Assembly: GCA_031841125.1 (NCBI GenBank)
Contig: CM063113.1
Location: 15,583,312 to 15,647,311, forward strand
Direction: 5' to 3'
DNA from: Acanthococcus lagerstroemiae
Lineage: Eukaryota; Arthropoda; Insecta; Hemiptera; Eriococcidae
Length of the DNA: 64,000 bases
Shown in pieces: positions 33,061 through 43,653 of this stretch. A model generated the notes under the pieces. That model had not been told where the DNA came from. It did not search any database and saw only the letters and a program-made list of their open reading frames with translations. The position numbers and the translations under genes were made by a program. Numbering within the stretch: the first letter of the stretch is position 1; each line of letters opens with the position of its first letter.

Positions 33061-35034
33061 ATTCAGAAACTCTAGGGCCTCAATTTTCCGGATTTTACAG
33101 TAAAAAAAAAAAAAGAAGAAGAAAAAAAGCTCGGCAAATCAAAAACTTGCACTCCTTCCGAATAAGGAAAGGGTGCGTCGTTTTTTATGGAGGTGAGCAC
33201 CCACTAATAGTGCCCTAAAGTTAAGACTTGTTAGACTCCTTGAAACTACATTATCTGACTCGACTGGATATGACTCATTCAAGCTCATCCATGTCTGTAA
33301 CTTTGTCAATATCCACTGAGATTCGTGCAGAGTTACCGGCGTGGCAAGTTGGAATTTCCCCATGTAGTGGTCGAAGTTTTTTCTGAATACAGTGGTATAA
33401 AAATTTAAAAAAGGGGTTGAAGGGAGATAGACATTTAAACAGTAAAAAAAATATATATTTTTTTCTATTCAAAATGGCAAACAACATGTGTTATAAGATA
33501 TAATAATAAAACGGTAATTATTTCATGTAGTGCTGTAGCACACTCATGTAGTGCTCCAGCCTGTAAGCACCATCATACTTGCCGCCACTGCAGAGTTGCA
33601 GACTTCGTCAAGATGTTAAGACTCTCATTACATTCTCTATAAGAATCATTTAGATTCGTTGAGGACTTATTTAAAACGCTCTCGTGCTCAAAAATGAAGT
33701 CCAAATCTTGGAGACAGTAATTTCCTACCACCCTGCTCCTAACTCCCGGCTGAGAGCGGTGCATTTGTTCTGCTACAACAGCAAACTCAAGCCCAGTTAT
33801 TTTTTCAACTCTTTGAAACTCGAAACCAGAACTGGCCCGTTGTTTCACTCCAACATCAACGTCGATGAATAACGAACCTCATCCGGACATCGATCGCCAT
33901 TTCGAGTCCACAAACGCCATTCACATCCCAGGTTCTTCGCAACACTAATAAAAACGGATGCTGGTCAATGAGTTCCGACGTTACGCTGAACTCGACACTT
34001 GGGTAAGCCGCTAAACAGGTTGTACTATAAAAACTGCATCTGCACACTACGCTTTGTGAAGTACATAGCTAGGTAGGTATAATTGCCTCGAGGTGAGCAC
34101 TATGCTTCAGGTAAACACGCTTTAATTCGATATTATGACAAGCAAAAGCGGATTGCGGATTGTCGAATCGACCAACATCGTGTGCACTTTGAATCCGTCT
34201 GAAAAGTTCGATCTAATGATGTTGTCGCATCATAAATAAGAAACACACAGCACCGATTGCCTTTAATCGGGAAGTGGGAGAGGAATTTTCCGGGTCAAGT
34301 CCTTTCCTATACAGCGATACCTACTACAGCTACACAGTACATAATACATGTATACTTGTCAAATAATGTAAACCCGCATATCAATTGACGAACTCACAGT
34401 AATTCATATACGGGTTGTAAATTCACGTTCGTGTAGCTTCAAGAGCACGAAGGCTTGTTAACGTGAAGTCGAGTAAGTGTTGTTGACACGACCTCGGACC
34501 TAAATCAATGACAGATGACGTCTGTTCTGTTTTAGGTATTACTCGTATTTTATACTCCTTCGGCATCTGTAAAATGAGGCGATTAAGGGAAAGTAGTCAG
34601 AAGGAAATGAAAATTCTGCTATGGATAGACAGCTGGTAGACTAAAAGATAGCCAAGGAGCCAACCCGGAGCAGAGCTGGAAGTCGAAGAGTTAGACATCC
34701 CACTATCCCACTAGCCAGAAAGACTGACAAACGGAAAGACAGGTTGGCAGATAGGGAGCTTAATGGTGATGAATGATAAAACGTTGAAATGACAGAATAC
34801 TTAGTTGGTAAACACTAAACGGTAATCAAGTTTTGAGACAGAAAAGTAAGCAGACGGATGGGGATAATTGCTGAAATCTGTTCGGCTGACTGATGCACAG
34901 TCAGATATAAGGACAGACTGACTGAGAGAAGAGACAGAATGCGAGATATAAAGTTGCTGTAAATATCGGTGTGAGGATTGAGCCCTAAAATGGACATGGC
35001 ATTGTAGGAAGCTCTTCTTACTAGTTCACTGTAA
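33061..35034. other. Unassigned sequence
   Basis: No gene supported. A poly-A run near 33100 and a CAGACAGACTGACTG-like stretch near 34900. Confidence 0.3.
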
Positions 35035-35690
35035 GCATGATGTGCTCAGCCGCCATTTTTATCTTTCATTCCCTCTACAAGTTTGATCGTCGCTTGCGAT
35101 GCGTACTGCGATGTCTTCGCTTTTGTTATTGGAAAAAGCAAGGATCAAAATGGCGACTTAGCATGCCCGTGGTCATAGAGCTTTATTGTCAGTAAACTTT
35201 GTATGGGTATGCTCATCCGCCATTTTGATTTGTATACTTTGTTCAATAACAAGGAACGCTTCATGGAACGCGTCGTGAGCAACGATCGAGATTGCACGGG
35301 GAATGAAAGGATAAAAATGATGGCTGAGCATACTTATACTCCATCTGAGTTAAGAATGCCCGTCAATCAAAATCCAGTAGGCGTTTCGGTATACCAAGGG
35401 GAAAGGAAATTACGTCGATTCACACTACGCAACGCAGTGCAGCAGATTAAGATGAAGTCTTTCAAATGAAATGAATTCCCAGTTCATTGTCTCAAGTTTG
35501 CTGATAACGATTGAAAATGAATACTTTTCTGACAGAAGGAGCTCCCCACATCAATTTTTTCTCGGCAATTTTGTAGGGATGCTAAACAGTGTGAACGTTT
35601 CCTTGATTGCCGGGCATTCTTAACTCGGATGGAGTACAAACAAAGTTTACAAATCACTAGAGTTCTATGATGATAGATATAATCATCCGC
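35035..35690. repeat. Cluster of nested foldback repeats
   Basis: Pair 1: GCTCAGCCGCCATTTTTATC (35045) against its complement near 35150. Pair 2: GTATGCTCATCCGCCATTTT (35208) against the complement near 35325. A wider pair: CTCCATCTGAGTTAAGAATG (35340) against the complement at 35610-35636. The GCCATTTT end box also begins the sequence abutting the gag fragment near 35690. Probably two or three related MITEs inserted in one another. Confidence 0.6.
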
Positions 35691-36075
35691 CATCTTGATT
35701 CAATTGATTCGCCTTCCTGTTGTGTTCTCGTGTTGGATTTCGCTCGTTAATAGATGACATTCCGTTTATCGATGAAAAAATCGGTGAACATCTCCTTGAC
35801 TTTCTTGTAGGATTTTCTCTCATCTTCTGATAACTTAGAAGCAGAGAGGATGTCTTCCGCATCTTCACCCAGACAGTACATCAAAGTTGTTACCTGGCGT
35901 TCAGATGTTGATTCGCTGAGGCCAGATACTTCTCTGTATCACTCAAGTCGCTGGATCCATCGTTCCCATAATGACGGCTGTTTGAACTCAAACACGGATT
36001 TGGAGGTGAGAACATGAACTGCGCGGCCGTAGTTGAAGGAACGGCCTGTCCCACAGAAGCAGTGGATTTTGCCAT
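35691..36075 (-). pseudogene. Ty3-type gag fragment
   Basis: Gag of a second LTR element. From ATG 36075 it reads MAKSTASVGQAVPSTTAAQF, then after a one-base shift near 36000 FEFKQPSLWERWIQRLE, a stop in place of a residue, YREVSGLSESTSERQVTTLM and later EMFTDFFIDKRNVIY. The order W-x2-WI-x-R..YR..SGL..QV.TL.Y is typical of Ty3-type gag. It ends abruptly at the foldback repeat at 35690, so all downstream genes are lost. Confidence 0.75.
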
Positions 36076-36099
36076 TCTGACTATTAGTATGGATCATTG

Positions 36100-36273
36100 A
36101 ACACTTCTGACACCATGGAATGTCGTTGTTAAATGAAACGGACAAAAAACTCTATTCACTTCTTAAAAAGATAACAACCTTAAGTTAGCCCGTTTACAAA
36201 ACAGCCGATTATACGATAGTAAAAGTACCCCTATCTTGTAACTCCGCTAGGAGCGCTAATGCTACACACTGAC
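36100..36273 (-). repeat. PBS and possible short LTR
   Basis: Just upstream of the gag ATG the minus strand has TGGTGTCAGAAGTG (36102-36116), complementary to a tRNA-Leu 3' end. Beyond it, 36121-36273 begins TGTCGTTG and could end GCTACA in + orientation, giving an LTR of about 153 bp. No second copy is present to confirm the limits. Confidence 0.45.
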
Positions 36274-36624
36274 CAAAAACGCCAATTTTTTTTGGATGTT
36301 AGTGTTTTTTTGGTTTTTTTTTTTGGATGTATAAAATAACTTACTACACAACCCAACGAACCTGATTCAGTAAAAATTGTTGTCCCCATTTCTCAATGTT
36401 TTTGTATCAAAATTACATGTTTTCAGGTCATCTTTTCGTTATCCGTCCTACATTCAGCTCCAATGAGGGTGGATAATAGGGAGTCTACTGTACCACTAGC
36501 AAGTCTGCACAACCCATTTCCTGTCCTTCTTATGACTTCCCCGCATCTCAGTCAAGGCTTAATCTAGTCGATATGTATACTTGAACACCGCAGTTTCCTT
36601 CCGAAGAAAAACTACCTAAGTCAA
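36274..36624. other. Unassigned spacer
   Basis: Nothing recognisable. T-rich run near 36299-36325. Confidence 0.3.
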
Positions 36625-37177
36625 CAGTAAAGATTCAGGATTATATGTATGTCTTGTAATGAAAATAAGGTGCCAACGAAGCCAATGGACCTTCTCATGG
36701 GCGACGTCATGTTGACTCATGATGAGGACTATTGTGCATCTGCTCCAGCATTCGCAGCAATTCAAATCCTGCAGGGTCCAGCTTGTTTTGTTTACATTCA
36801 TTTTACATGTAAAACTCCATAAGCGAACATTCGTTCTTCTTTGCAAGTCCATAAATGTGGAAGAGAGCATTTCTTAATATTGAATGATGATTTAAATCAA
36901 AACTAAATGCTTTTAGATCATAAATAAGCGTCCGGAAGTATTAAGAAATGCTCTCTTTCATATTTATGGATTCGCAAAGAGGAACGAATGTTCGCTTATG
37001 GAGTTTTACATGTAAAATTAATGTAAACAAAACAAGCTGGACCCTGATGGCGACGAATGGCTGGAGCAGCTGCGCAACAGTCCTCTTCATGACGTCACCG
37101 TGAAAAGGTCTATCTGACGGTACAACGAAAAGAGCAATGTCTTGATTCCCCTCATAATACTGCAAATGGAATTACTT
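36625..37177. repeat. 550-bp palindromic foldback
   Basis: The arms 36625-36886 and 36936-37177 are inverted copies. The inner 130 bp is about 90% identical (CAGGGTCCAGCTTGTTTTG, AAACTCCATAAGCGAACATT in each arm). The outer part is more diverged but still alignable (GACGTCATG, CTGCTCCAGC). The loop is about 50 bp. No coding content; a MITE or a local inverted duplication. Confidence 0.75.
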
Positions 37178-37358
37178 CACGTTCCTCACAAATCCTAGTC
37201 ATTAACCCGCGACTGACCACCTAGTATGATCTCGGCCGGGATGTTTCCGATAACCTTCCATCGTTCCAATGACATTCTGCCCACCGATTTCAAACCTGCG
37301 CCTCCGGTACTGAACCTAACAGACACGACCACTAACCACGATTTGTTCTTGTTTCCAG

Positions 37359-37610
37359 GTTCAAGCCGCGGAATCGTCCTCACAATGGCACATCCGGCAG
37401 TCGTGTCTCCGTCACCGCTCACCCGCTAACCGTTCAGCCCGCGACATGAAGCCGACGGCGCACTTCGCGTGGAAACCCGCCTATCCGACGTAGTCGGCTG
37501 CGTTCGCGTTCAGCGTGAATATCCGGCGCCGGCGTTCGCATCGCGCCACCGACAGCGACCTGCTGCTCGTGCTCCAGGCACCAGGTCCAGGCCCAGGCGT
37601 AGGCGGCGGC
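37359..37610 (+). promoter_or_regulatory. Probable 5' UTR with upstream ORFs
   Basis: TTGTTCTTGTTTCCAG at 37343-37358 is a good splice acceptor, so the coding exon probably starts at 37359. Two short upstream ORFs (ATG 37385, 14 codons; ATG 37446, 15 codons) precede the main ATG and could lower its translation. Alternatively transcription starts inside this GC-rich block. Confidence 0.45.
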
Positions 37611-37858
37611 ATGCGTGGAGCGCGCGAGCCGACTGATGCCCTCCTCGTACTCTGTTGGACGGCCACGCTGCTGATGACGTTGCTGGCGGCTAGCGCGCAC
37701 GCCAAGTCCGCTAACGCAGTCGTGGCCACGCAATGCGTGGGCGGCGCGGCCGTCAAGCAATGTCGCTGCGACGACGCGATCCGCGCCACCGAGGTTGTCT
37801 GTCGCAGCGTCGGATTCACCGTCGTGCCCGATGATCTGCCCGCATCCGTCGTCAAGTT
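37611..37858 (+). CDS. 5' coding exon of a secreted/membrane leucine-rich repeat protein (partial)
   Basis: ATG at 37611 opens a signal peptide with core ALLVLCWTATLLMTLLAAS and likely cleavage after SAHA. It then gives a Cys-rich cap, CVGGAAVKQCRCDDAIRATE, VVC, and VPDDLPASVVKL. This is the LRRNT pattern (C...C-x-C...C...VP..LP..V..L) that caps extracellular LRR domains. The exon ends inside the next codon at a GTAAGT donor (GT at 37859-37860), which also supplies the apparent stop, so the LRR repeats lie in later exons. No such exon is visible in the rest of the window, implying a long intron or an end outside it. It is GC-rich and CpG-rich, unlike its surroundings. The exact gene cannot be named. 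Confidence 0.7.
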
Positions 37859-39269
37859 GTAAGTACCCGTTTGCATTCATAACGTAACGTTGTTCTCTCC
37901 GCTTCTCTCTTTAAATTGGAGGGGAATGTTGTTCTTTCGCCGCACCCGACGCGAAGACGTTGAACCGCGCCGGCATTCCACGTATACGGACTGATTCGTG
38001 GTCGCCGGCTGCGCCCGCGACCACCAATCTGTGCCAGATGTACTCGATACTCGGAAGCTGTACTTTCGAGGGAATTACATGCGTAGCTCCGCTTCGTGTA
38101 TCGCCGGTGAGACGGCGATGATAGGAACCTCTCTGGTGCTCTGGCGACGGGCTGTGGATGTTCTGGTATTGCCTTCGGTGGACACGAGGCTCCGGAACGC
38201 GTGATGATGTCGCGGATCCGTTTTCTTCGCCGAGTAGCACGATTATATGCCTTCGGCCTCGTCGAAAGTGGCCTCGCAGAATGTACACAGGGACTATAAG
38301 GAGCTCACTCACGAACCACTTGTCGCTGAGAACGAACTGTCTCGCTGTCTTGTACAGTATGCGAACTGTAACATAAATAGAAAACGATACCTTTTTCGAT
38401 TGACCGTACAAATGCGGTGACATAAGGTTTCCGTATACACCGTAGCCGACATGAGCAGATTCGTGCACGTTTTTACGCTATGTGGCGTAAACTGGTTTGC
38501 GGTGAGAACAAGAACATATCAGCTGACGCGGGACGGTCTAGACTAGAACGTCTGAGTTAGAAGCGTTTGAACTGGAAAGTGAAGTACCCCAGATGATCTT
38601 GCAGTTTGAATGTTTGAAACGGTCTAATGGTGTTCGGAATGCGTGTTATGTTCCTTATTTTTATACTGTTTGAGTCGGATGTAGCATACTACTCTGATCG
38701 AACCTCTGTAACCTAACAAAACAGAAACTTCCACCTTGGTCTTACGAAAATGTTCATATCCCTACTGCGAGTAGGCGTAATAATAACACTGGTGATATTT
38801 AATTAGGAACATTCTCCGACATCACAGTCATCGTCCTATTACGTGTAGACCAGCGTAACCTGTACAGCTTGGTTTATAAAGGCGAACTACCTAACTTGGG
38901 CTCGGTATTATTATAATTAATACGGCGTTATTTGCAAACAAGGTATCGATGACGATCGCTGACCTCCAGAATTACCGAAATGATTAATCGCGAAATTAGA
39001 ACGAGTCCGAAATTAACGTAATTGCACGCAGCGGTACTCGGCTGCATGATATGAGCCTGCAATATGTGCGCACTCACCCTGAACCAAAATTTCTTTGACT
39101 GATTTTTTTTTAAACTCATGGTCGGTGAAATCTGTACGTTGACAAGCTATTTGTCGAACTAAGATGGATACCACATCTGTTATTCTCTGGTGGTCTTGAA
39201 TTCAGTATCGTGGATTTTGAATCTCCCCTTAACAAATTTTTGTAAGAATTTCGAACTTTCGTAAAGGTT
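37859..39269. other. Likely intron start, otherwise unassigned
   Basis: It follows the GTAAGT donor. A minus-strand frame at 37911-38468 (185 codons, lacking an ATG at its listed 5' end) is not recognisable and probably reflects composition. No LRR-coding exon (LxxLxLxxN) was found here. Confidence 0.4.
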
Positions 39270-40348
39270 TTTTTTAATTTATTTTTTATTTTATTATTAT
39301 TGAGCCACGGAGCTACACTCTCGGGCTGTGGGCTTGGAAAAGGTAGTTGTCTATATGTTGCAGAGGAATCCATCAGCGGAAAGGTAGGTGAGGGTGTTGT
39401 TTATGTGCTAGTGGGAGTTGGAGAGAGCCAAAATTCGACGATGCGAGAGTTACGAAGGCAAGTGAGGGAGGGGCATGAGAAGAGGTGGCCCGCAGTGAGA
39501 GGGCCTTCATCTTCACAGTGTGAGCAGTTGATGCGTATGTGTGAGGCGTGTATGTCCGATCCTTAGGCGGGTGATGATAACTTCTTCGCGGCGTGAGGAA
39601 CGTTGGGACGTTGACCAGGGGATAGGTGTAAGCTTGATTTGTGCGAGCTTGTTGTGCCGAGAGGCTTGATGCCGCCACTCTTCAAACCACTTACGCAAAA
39701 TGGTCTGGCGAACGGCGAAAGTGAGATCTGTTGAAATTGGGAATTGACGAGTGATATATGGGAGCTGTGTAGCTTGCTGTGCTGCTTGATCAACTGCCTC
39801 ATTTCCTAGGATACCAATATGACTCGGGATCCAGATGAGTGAAATGCTTTTGGTGCTGAAGGAAATGAGATGGATGCGTTGGATGAGAGCGTACATTGAA
39901 AGGCGTTCGGAAATAGACCCTAAGGAGGAAAGTGGATCTGAGAGGACCAGATGGTGGGTGGGTCTTCAAGCGAGGAGATCGTGACTATGTTCTGTACGAT
40001 AGCATGGAGTTCGGCTGTGCAGATAGAAACTGTATCTTTAAGTCGGAAGGAGCGTAGTAGAATAACTATATGGAGCATGCGTAAGCGGTGCGTCGGTTGT
40101 ACTTTGAACAATCAGTGAAGCATAGGATACGGTTAGGGAAGCGGTCAAGAATTTCTTGCAAATGAGTCCGATAAACTTGCGGGTGAATTTTTTAGGGAAT
40201 TCTGTAAGTTCAAAATTGCATGGGGAAGATTCAAGAACCAGGGTGGGATTGATATATGGATTGTTGTTAGTGACTTATAGGAAAAGGTTGACTGTGAGTG
40301 TAGTGAGGATTTAGGAACATGGGTATAGTTTGGAGAGTTAAAGTGATT
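39270..40348 (-). pseudogene. I-type LINE 3' part with RNase H
   Basis: The minus strand encodes an RNase H C-terminal half: SLIWIPSHIGILGNEAVDQA, with the conserved H and D of this fold, then a Cys/His-poor tail after several stops. It ends at a (TAA)n/A-rich tail (39270-39300), typical of I-clade LINEs. The upstream half of the same copy lies at 43654-45330. The two were separated by the element at 40355-43647. Frameshifts and stops throughout. Confidence 0.85.
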
Positions 40349-40354
40349 CTCATA
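40349..40354. repeat. 6-bp target-site duplication, left
   Basis: CTCATA, repeated at 43648-43653. Confidence 0.8.
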
Positions 40355-40600
40355 AGAAGTATAAAAAAGCGGGTCCAAGGCCCGGTGTTGACAAAGCGGG
40401 TTCTAGGCCCGGAGGTAGACTATGCTAAGCGACACGTCTGACATCATGAAGCACGGTGTTTGAAGGTTAATGTTCGTATATATTTCGCGTGAGATTTTGT
40501 GTTTGTATGCATAATGTTTCATGGTATAAATGAGAGTTATTAATATTTTTTATTTTATCCGCGATATTTTAACCTATTAAGTATCTGATGAGAGATATTA
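40355..40600. repeat. Left TIR
   Basis: Contains two tandem modules of CGGGTC(C/T)NAGGCCCG type near the tip and a conserved CGCGATATTTTAACCTAT box near its inner end. Confidence 0.85.
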
Positions 40601-40615
40601 ATTATTTTATCCAAA

Positions 40616-41080
40616 TTACGAGAGATGACTTTTCAACAGTAGGGGTGGTAGCCCCGCCATTGGAGAGTCTGTCTCTCCCAGCTAAATAATGATTCGTTCA
40701 ACCTGAGAGTTTTGAGGAAGAAAGCTATAGCTTGTTTGTCCTCTCTCTTATGCATCTCCCTCACGCATTAGATGTATTCAAATTACAAGAGATGAGTTTT
40801 CGACGGCAGGGGCGCTAGCCCCTGTTGTTGAAGAGTCTATCTCTCCCAGATAAATTATAATTCGTTCAACCTGTGAGTTTTGTGCTCTCCTTCATGCATT
40901 AGATGTATCCAAATTACGAGAGATGAGTTTCCGACGGCAGGGGCGCTAGCCCCTGTTGTTGGAGAGTCTGGCTTAAAACTCTCAGGTTGAACGAATCATT
41001 ATTTAGCTGGGAAAGACAGACTCTCCAACGGCGGGGCTACTACCCCTGCCATCGAAAAGTCATCCCTTCTAATTTGAATA
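40616..41080. repeat. Direct and inverted units GAGAGATGA...TCGTTCAACCT
   Basis: Units start at about 40618, 40789 and 40916 (the last truncated), followed by one inverted unit at 40977-41080. Each has GGCAGGGGCGCTAGCCCCTG or a variant (itself a hairpin), GAGAGTCT and ATTCGTTCAACCTG. Confidence 0.8.
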
Positions 41081-41230
41081 AAACTAGGAGGCTTTATCCC
41101 CTAGCCGCTTCGCGGCCCAACCCCCCGCTGTTACTTGCTTCGCTCGTGCCGGCCTTGCTCGGCGCTTTGCGCCTCGTCCGACCATTACAGTCCTCAGTGT
41201 TTGGTCTAAAACTTTTGTGTCTGAGTTGAG
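41081..41230. repeat. GC-hairpin block
   Basis: CTAGCCGCTTCGCGGC, TTGCTTCGCTCG and CGGCGCTTTGCGCC form small hairpins. The following text CAGTCCTCAGTGTTTGGTCT is repeated at 41971. Confidence 0.6.
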
Positions 41231-41461
41231 GTTTGCTTTACGCTTCTTTTGCTCCCGCTCTATCAGCGGGTCTCAATCTTCCACCATGAACCCCCTTCCA
41301 TCCTTTCTTCATCAAGAGCCTCCTCCTCTACCACGACCCCTTCATTTAACACGGTCGCTCCGCCTCCACAGTCACACTTCAACAGTCGTGGCCCTCCTCA
41401 GCCACAAACTCTGCTCCCACAACGGCTACAATTTCCTACCAAAGGCTTCAATGCCCACCAC

Positions 41462-41905
41462 ATGGTCTTTTACCTCCGCAGTATCCCCCCTGCAAACCCT
41501 TTCTTTCTGCACATCCGGGTAGATCCTCTCTCTTGGACTTCCTCCTCACCTCTACAATCATCGACCACCACAACCAACCTCCACCACCTGGGCCTTAATC
41601 TCTTCACATTACCCTCTCCCTCTTTCCATGACCTTCTCCATCCACAGCTTCTCCCCCACATGGCACCTTCCATTCATCCCACCAATCATCACCCAGCCCT
41701 CCACCTAGTCTCCCACCCAATCACCCTCTTCCACCTTGAGTACCCTCCCCCATTAAGACCACGTCCCCTGATCATGCCCACACCACTATGGCCTTCATTT
41801 CTGTTCATGTACCACACTCCTACCAAAACCGCTTCCCAAGGCCTTAATCCAACGCTATGGCCATCCCCTTTTACTGCTCCTCGTGTGCGGCCTCCTTGTC
41901 CATAG
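41462..41905 (+). CDS. CT-rich ORF copy 1 (hypothetical, Pro/His/Leu-rich)
   Basis: An ATG-initiated frame of 147 codons beginning MVFYLRSIPP. It lies in the first copy of a duplicated segment of about 650 bp (41240-41905, second copy 42040-42680). The product would be rich in Pro, His, Leu, Ser and Thr, with no known domain. The + strand is very pyrimidine-rich, which by itself lengthens open frames. It could be cargo of the element or a composition artefact. Confidence 0.2.
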   Translation: MVFYLRSIPPANPFFLHIRVDPLSWTSSSPLQSSTTTTNLHHLGLNLFTLPSPSFHDLLHPQLLPHMAPSIHPTNHHPALHLVSHPITLFHLEYPPPLRPRPLIMPTPLWPSFLFMYHTPTKTASQGLNPTLWPSPFTAPRVRPPCP

Positions 41906-42250
41906 CACAATTTCAATTGCGTTGCGGGACGGGTTAATATTTTTTTTGGCTTCATTTTTTTATCTCGTCCGACCACTACAGTCCTCAGTGTTTGGTCTAA
42001 AACTTTCGTTCCTTTGTTGAAGTTTTCTTTGGGCTACTTTTGCTCCCCAGGATCAGCGGTCCTCAATCTTCCACCATGAACCAACTTCCATCTTTTCTTC
42101 ATCACGAGCCTCCTCCTCAACTGCAACTCCCTCGTTCACCACGGTCACTCTCCGCCTCCACGGTAACACTTCAACAGTCGCAGCCCTCCTCAGCCACGAA
42201 CTCCTCCCCCACAACGGCCATAATCTACCAGAGGCTTCAATGCCCACCCC

Positions 42251-42859
42251 ATGGTCTTTTACCTCCACAGTATCCTCCCTTGCGAACACTTCCCTCTCCC
42301 TTGGACTTTTTCCTCTCCTCTACAATCATCGACCACCACAACCGACCTCCACCACCTGGACCTTAATCTCTTCACATTACCCTCTCCCTCGCTCCATGAC
42401 TTTCTCCATCCACAGCTTCTCTCCCACATGGCACCCTCTGTCCATCCCTCCAATCATCACCCAGTCCTCCACATAGTCTCCCTTATCACCTTCTTCCACC
42501 CGGAGTGCCCTCCCTCATTAAGACCACGTCCCCTGACCATGCCCACACCACTATGGCCTTCATTTCTGTTCATGTACAACACTCCTACCAAAACCTCTTC
42601 CCAAGGCCTTAATCCCGCGCTATGGCCATCCCCTTTTACTGCTCCATGTCCCAATTCCCTCAAAGATCCCCTGGTCCTCCACTTAGGAGCTCCCACCACC
42701 CTGACCCCCCTTTCCCTTCAGACCTCCGCCATCATCCCCTCCCACACCATGGCTTTCATTTCCTTCCTCAGTCCCTCTTTTACCCAGGACTTCCTCCTCC
42801 ACCAGGACCTCTTACTTAACATTTCCCCCACCAAGGGCCTTTATCCCCTCCATGTCTAA
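42251..42859 (+). CDS. CT-rich ORF copy 2 (hypothetical)
   Basis: 202 codons beginning MVFYLHSILP, in the same frame and starting at the same place as copy 1. It shares PSPSLHDFLHPQLL and LWPSFLFMYNTPTKTSSQGL-like text with copy 1, then extends into unique sequence ending LYPLHV. No domain recognised. The retained start and open frame in both copies are the only hint of selection. Confidence 0.25.
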   Translation: MVFYLHSILPCEHFPLPWTFSSPLQSSTTTTDLHHLDLNLFTLPSPSLHDFLHPQLLSHMAPSVHPSNHHPVLHIVSLITFFHPECPPSLRPRPLTMPTPLWPSFLFMYNTPTKTSSQGLNPALWPSPFTAPCPNSLKDPLVLHLGAPTTLTPLSLQTSAIIPSHTMAFISFLSPSFTQDFLLHQDLLLNISPTKGLYPLHV

Positions 42860-42889
42860 AAATTTGGAGATCGTTTATGTTAGAACAGA

Positions 42890-43401
42890 TTATGTCCTTG
42901 AAAGTAGCTGATCTGTCCCTGCAATTTTTCTAAATTTTAGGGTAGGCAACCCGCAGTGTGGTTTTTTTCTCTCGGAGGCGGTGGCCGTGGTAGGCTACCC
43001 CTGGAGAAATGAGCAATTAAGGGACCGCAGTGGGTTTTCATAAGTTACACTATGTGTTACACCTTGCAACTTGAGATCTTGGAGATTATGGGTACTTATT
43101 ATGTCATTATATTATGTCTTTTTATGTTTTGTTATGTCGGTTATGTCTTAGGTTTTTTTTTCTTTTTTTCTTACGACTTGAGATCTTGGAGATTATGGGT
43201 AATTATGTCATTATTATGTCCTTTTTTTAAAATGTCTTATTATGTCTGTATATGTCTTTTTTTATGTCTTATTATGTCGGTTATGTCTTAAAACTTGAAG
43301 ATCTTTCATGTTAGAACAGCTTGTGTCCTTGAAAGTAGCTGATCTGCCACTGCGATTTTTCTGATTTTTTTTTTAGATATTCTAGTATATAGAGAGATAG
43401 T
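42890..43401. repeat. Short direct repeats before the right TIR
   Basis: TCCTTGAAAGTAGCTGATCT occurs at 42896 and 43326. ACTTGAGATCTTGGAGATTA occurs at 43070 and 43167. TTATGTC words are frequent in between. Confidence 0.7.
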
Positions 43402-43647
43402 TAATATCTCTCATCAGATGCTTGATAGGTTAAAATATCGCGGATAAAATAAAAAATATTAATAATCCTCATTTACATCATGAAACTTTACACATACAAA
43501 CACAAAATCTCACGCGAAATATATACGAACATTAACCTTCAAACACCATGCTTCATGACGTCAGATGTGTCGCTTAGCATAGTCTACCTCTGGGCCTAGG
43601 ACCCGCTTTGTCTACACCGGGCCTAAGACCCGCTTTTTTATACTTCT
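43402..43647. repeat. Right TIR
   Basis: Complement of 40355-40600 with about 7% divergence. Confidence 0.85.
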
Positions 43648-43653
43648 CTCATA

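Larger units (their letters stand above)
40355..43647. mobile_element. 3.29-kb Polinton/Maverick-like non-autonomous element
   Basis: It begins AGAAGTATAAAAAAGCGGGT and ends with the complement. The TIRs of about 245 bp (40355-40600, 43402-43647) are about 93% identical, and the flanks are CTCATA/CTCATA. Removing the element and one duplicate restores contiguous LINE sequence. AG...CT termini, long TIRs and a 6-bp duplication are the established Polinton hallmarks. None of the Polinton genes (protein-primed polymerase, integrase, ATPase, capsid) is present. The interior holds inverted/direct repeats, small GC hairpins and a duplicated CT-rich segment. Confidence 0.75.

Noticed and set aside
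37434..37880. Minus-strand ORFs over the LRR exon
   Set aside because: GC-rich sequence opens frames on both strands; only the + strand has a signal peptide, cysteine pattern and splice sites.
41249..42859. Proline-rich frames as a conserved host gene
   Set aside because: They lie inside a TIR-bounded element, have no domain, and the strand is so pyrimidine-rich that long frames are expected; listed only as hypothetical.
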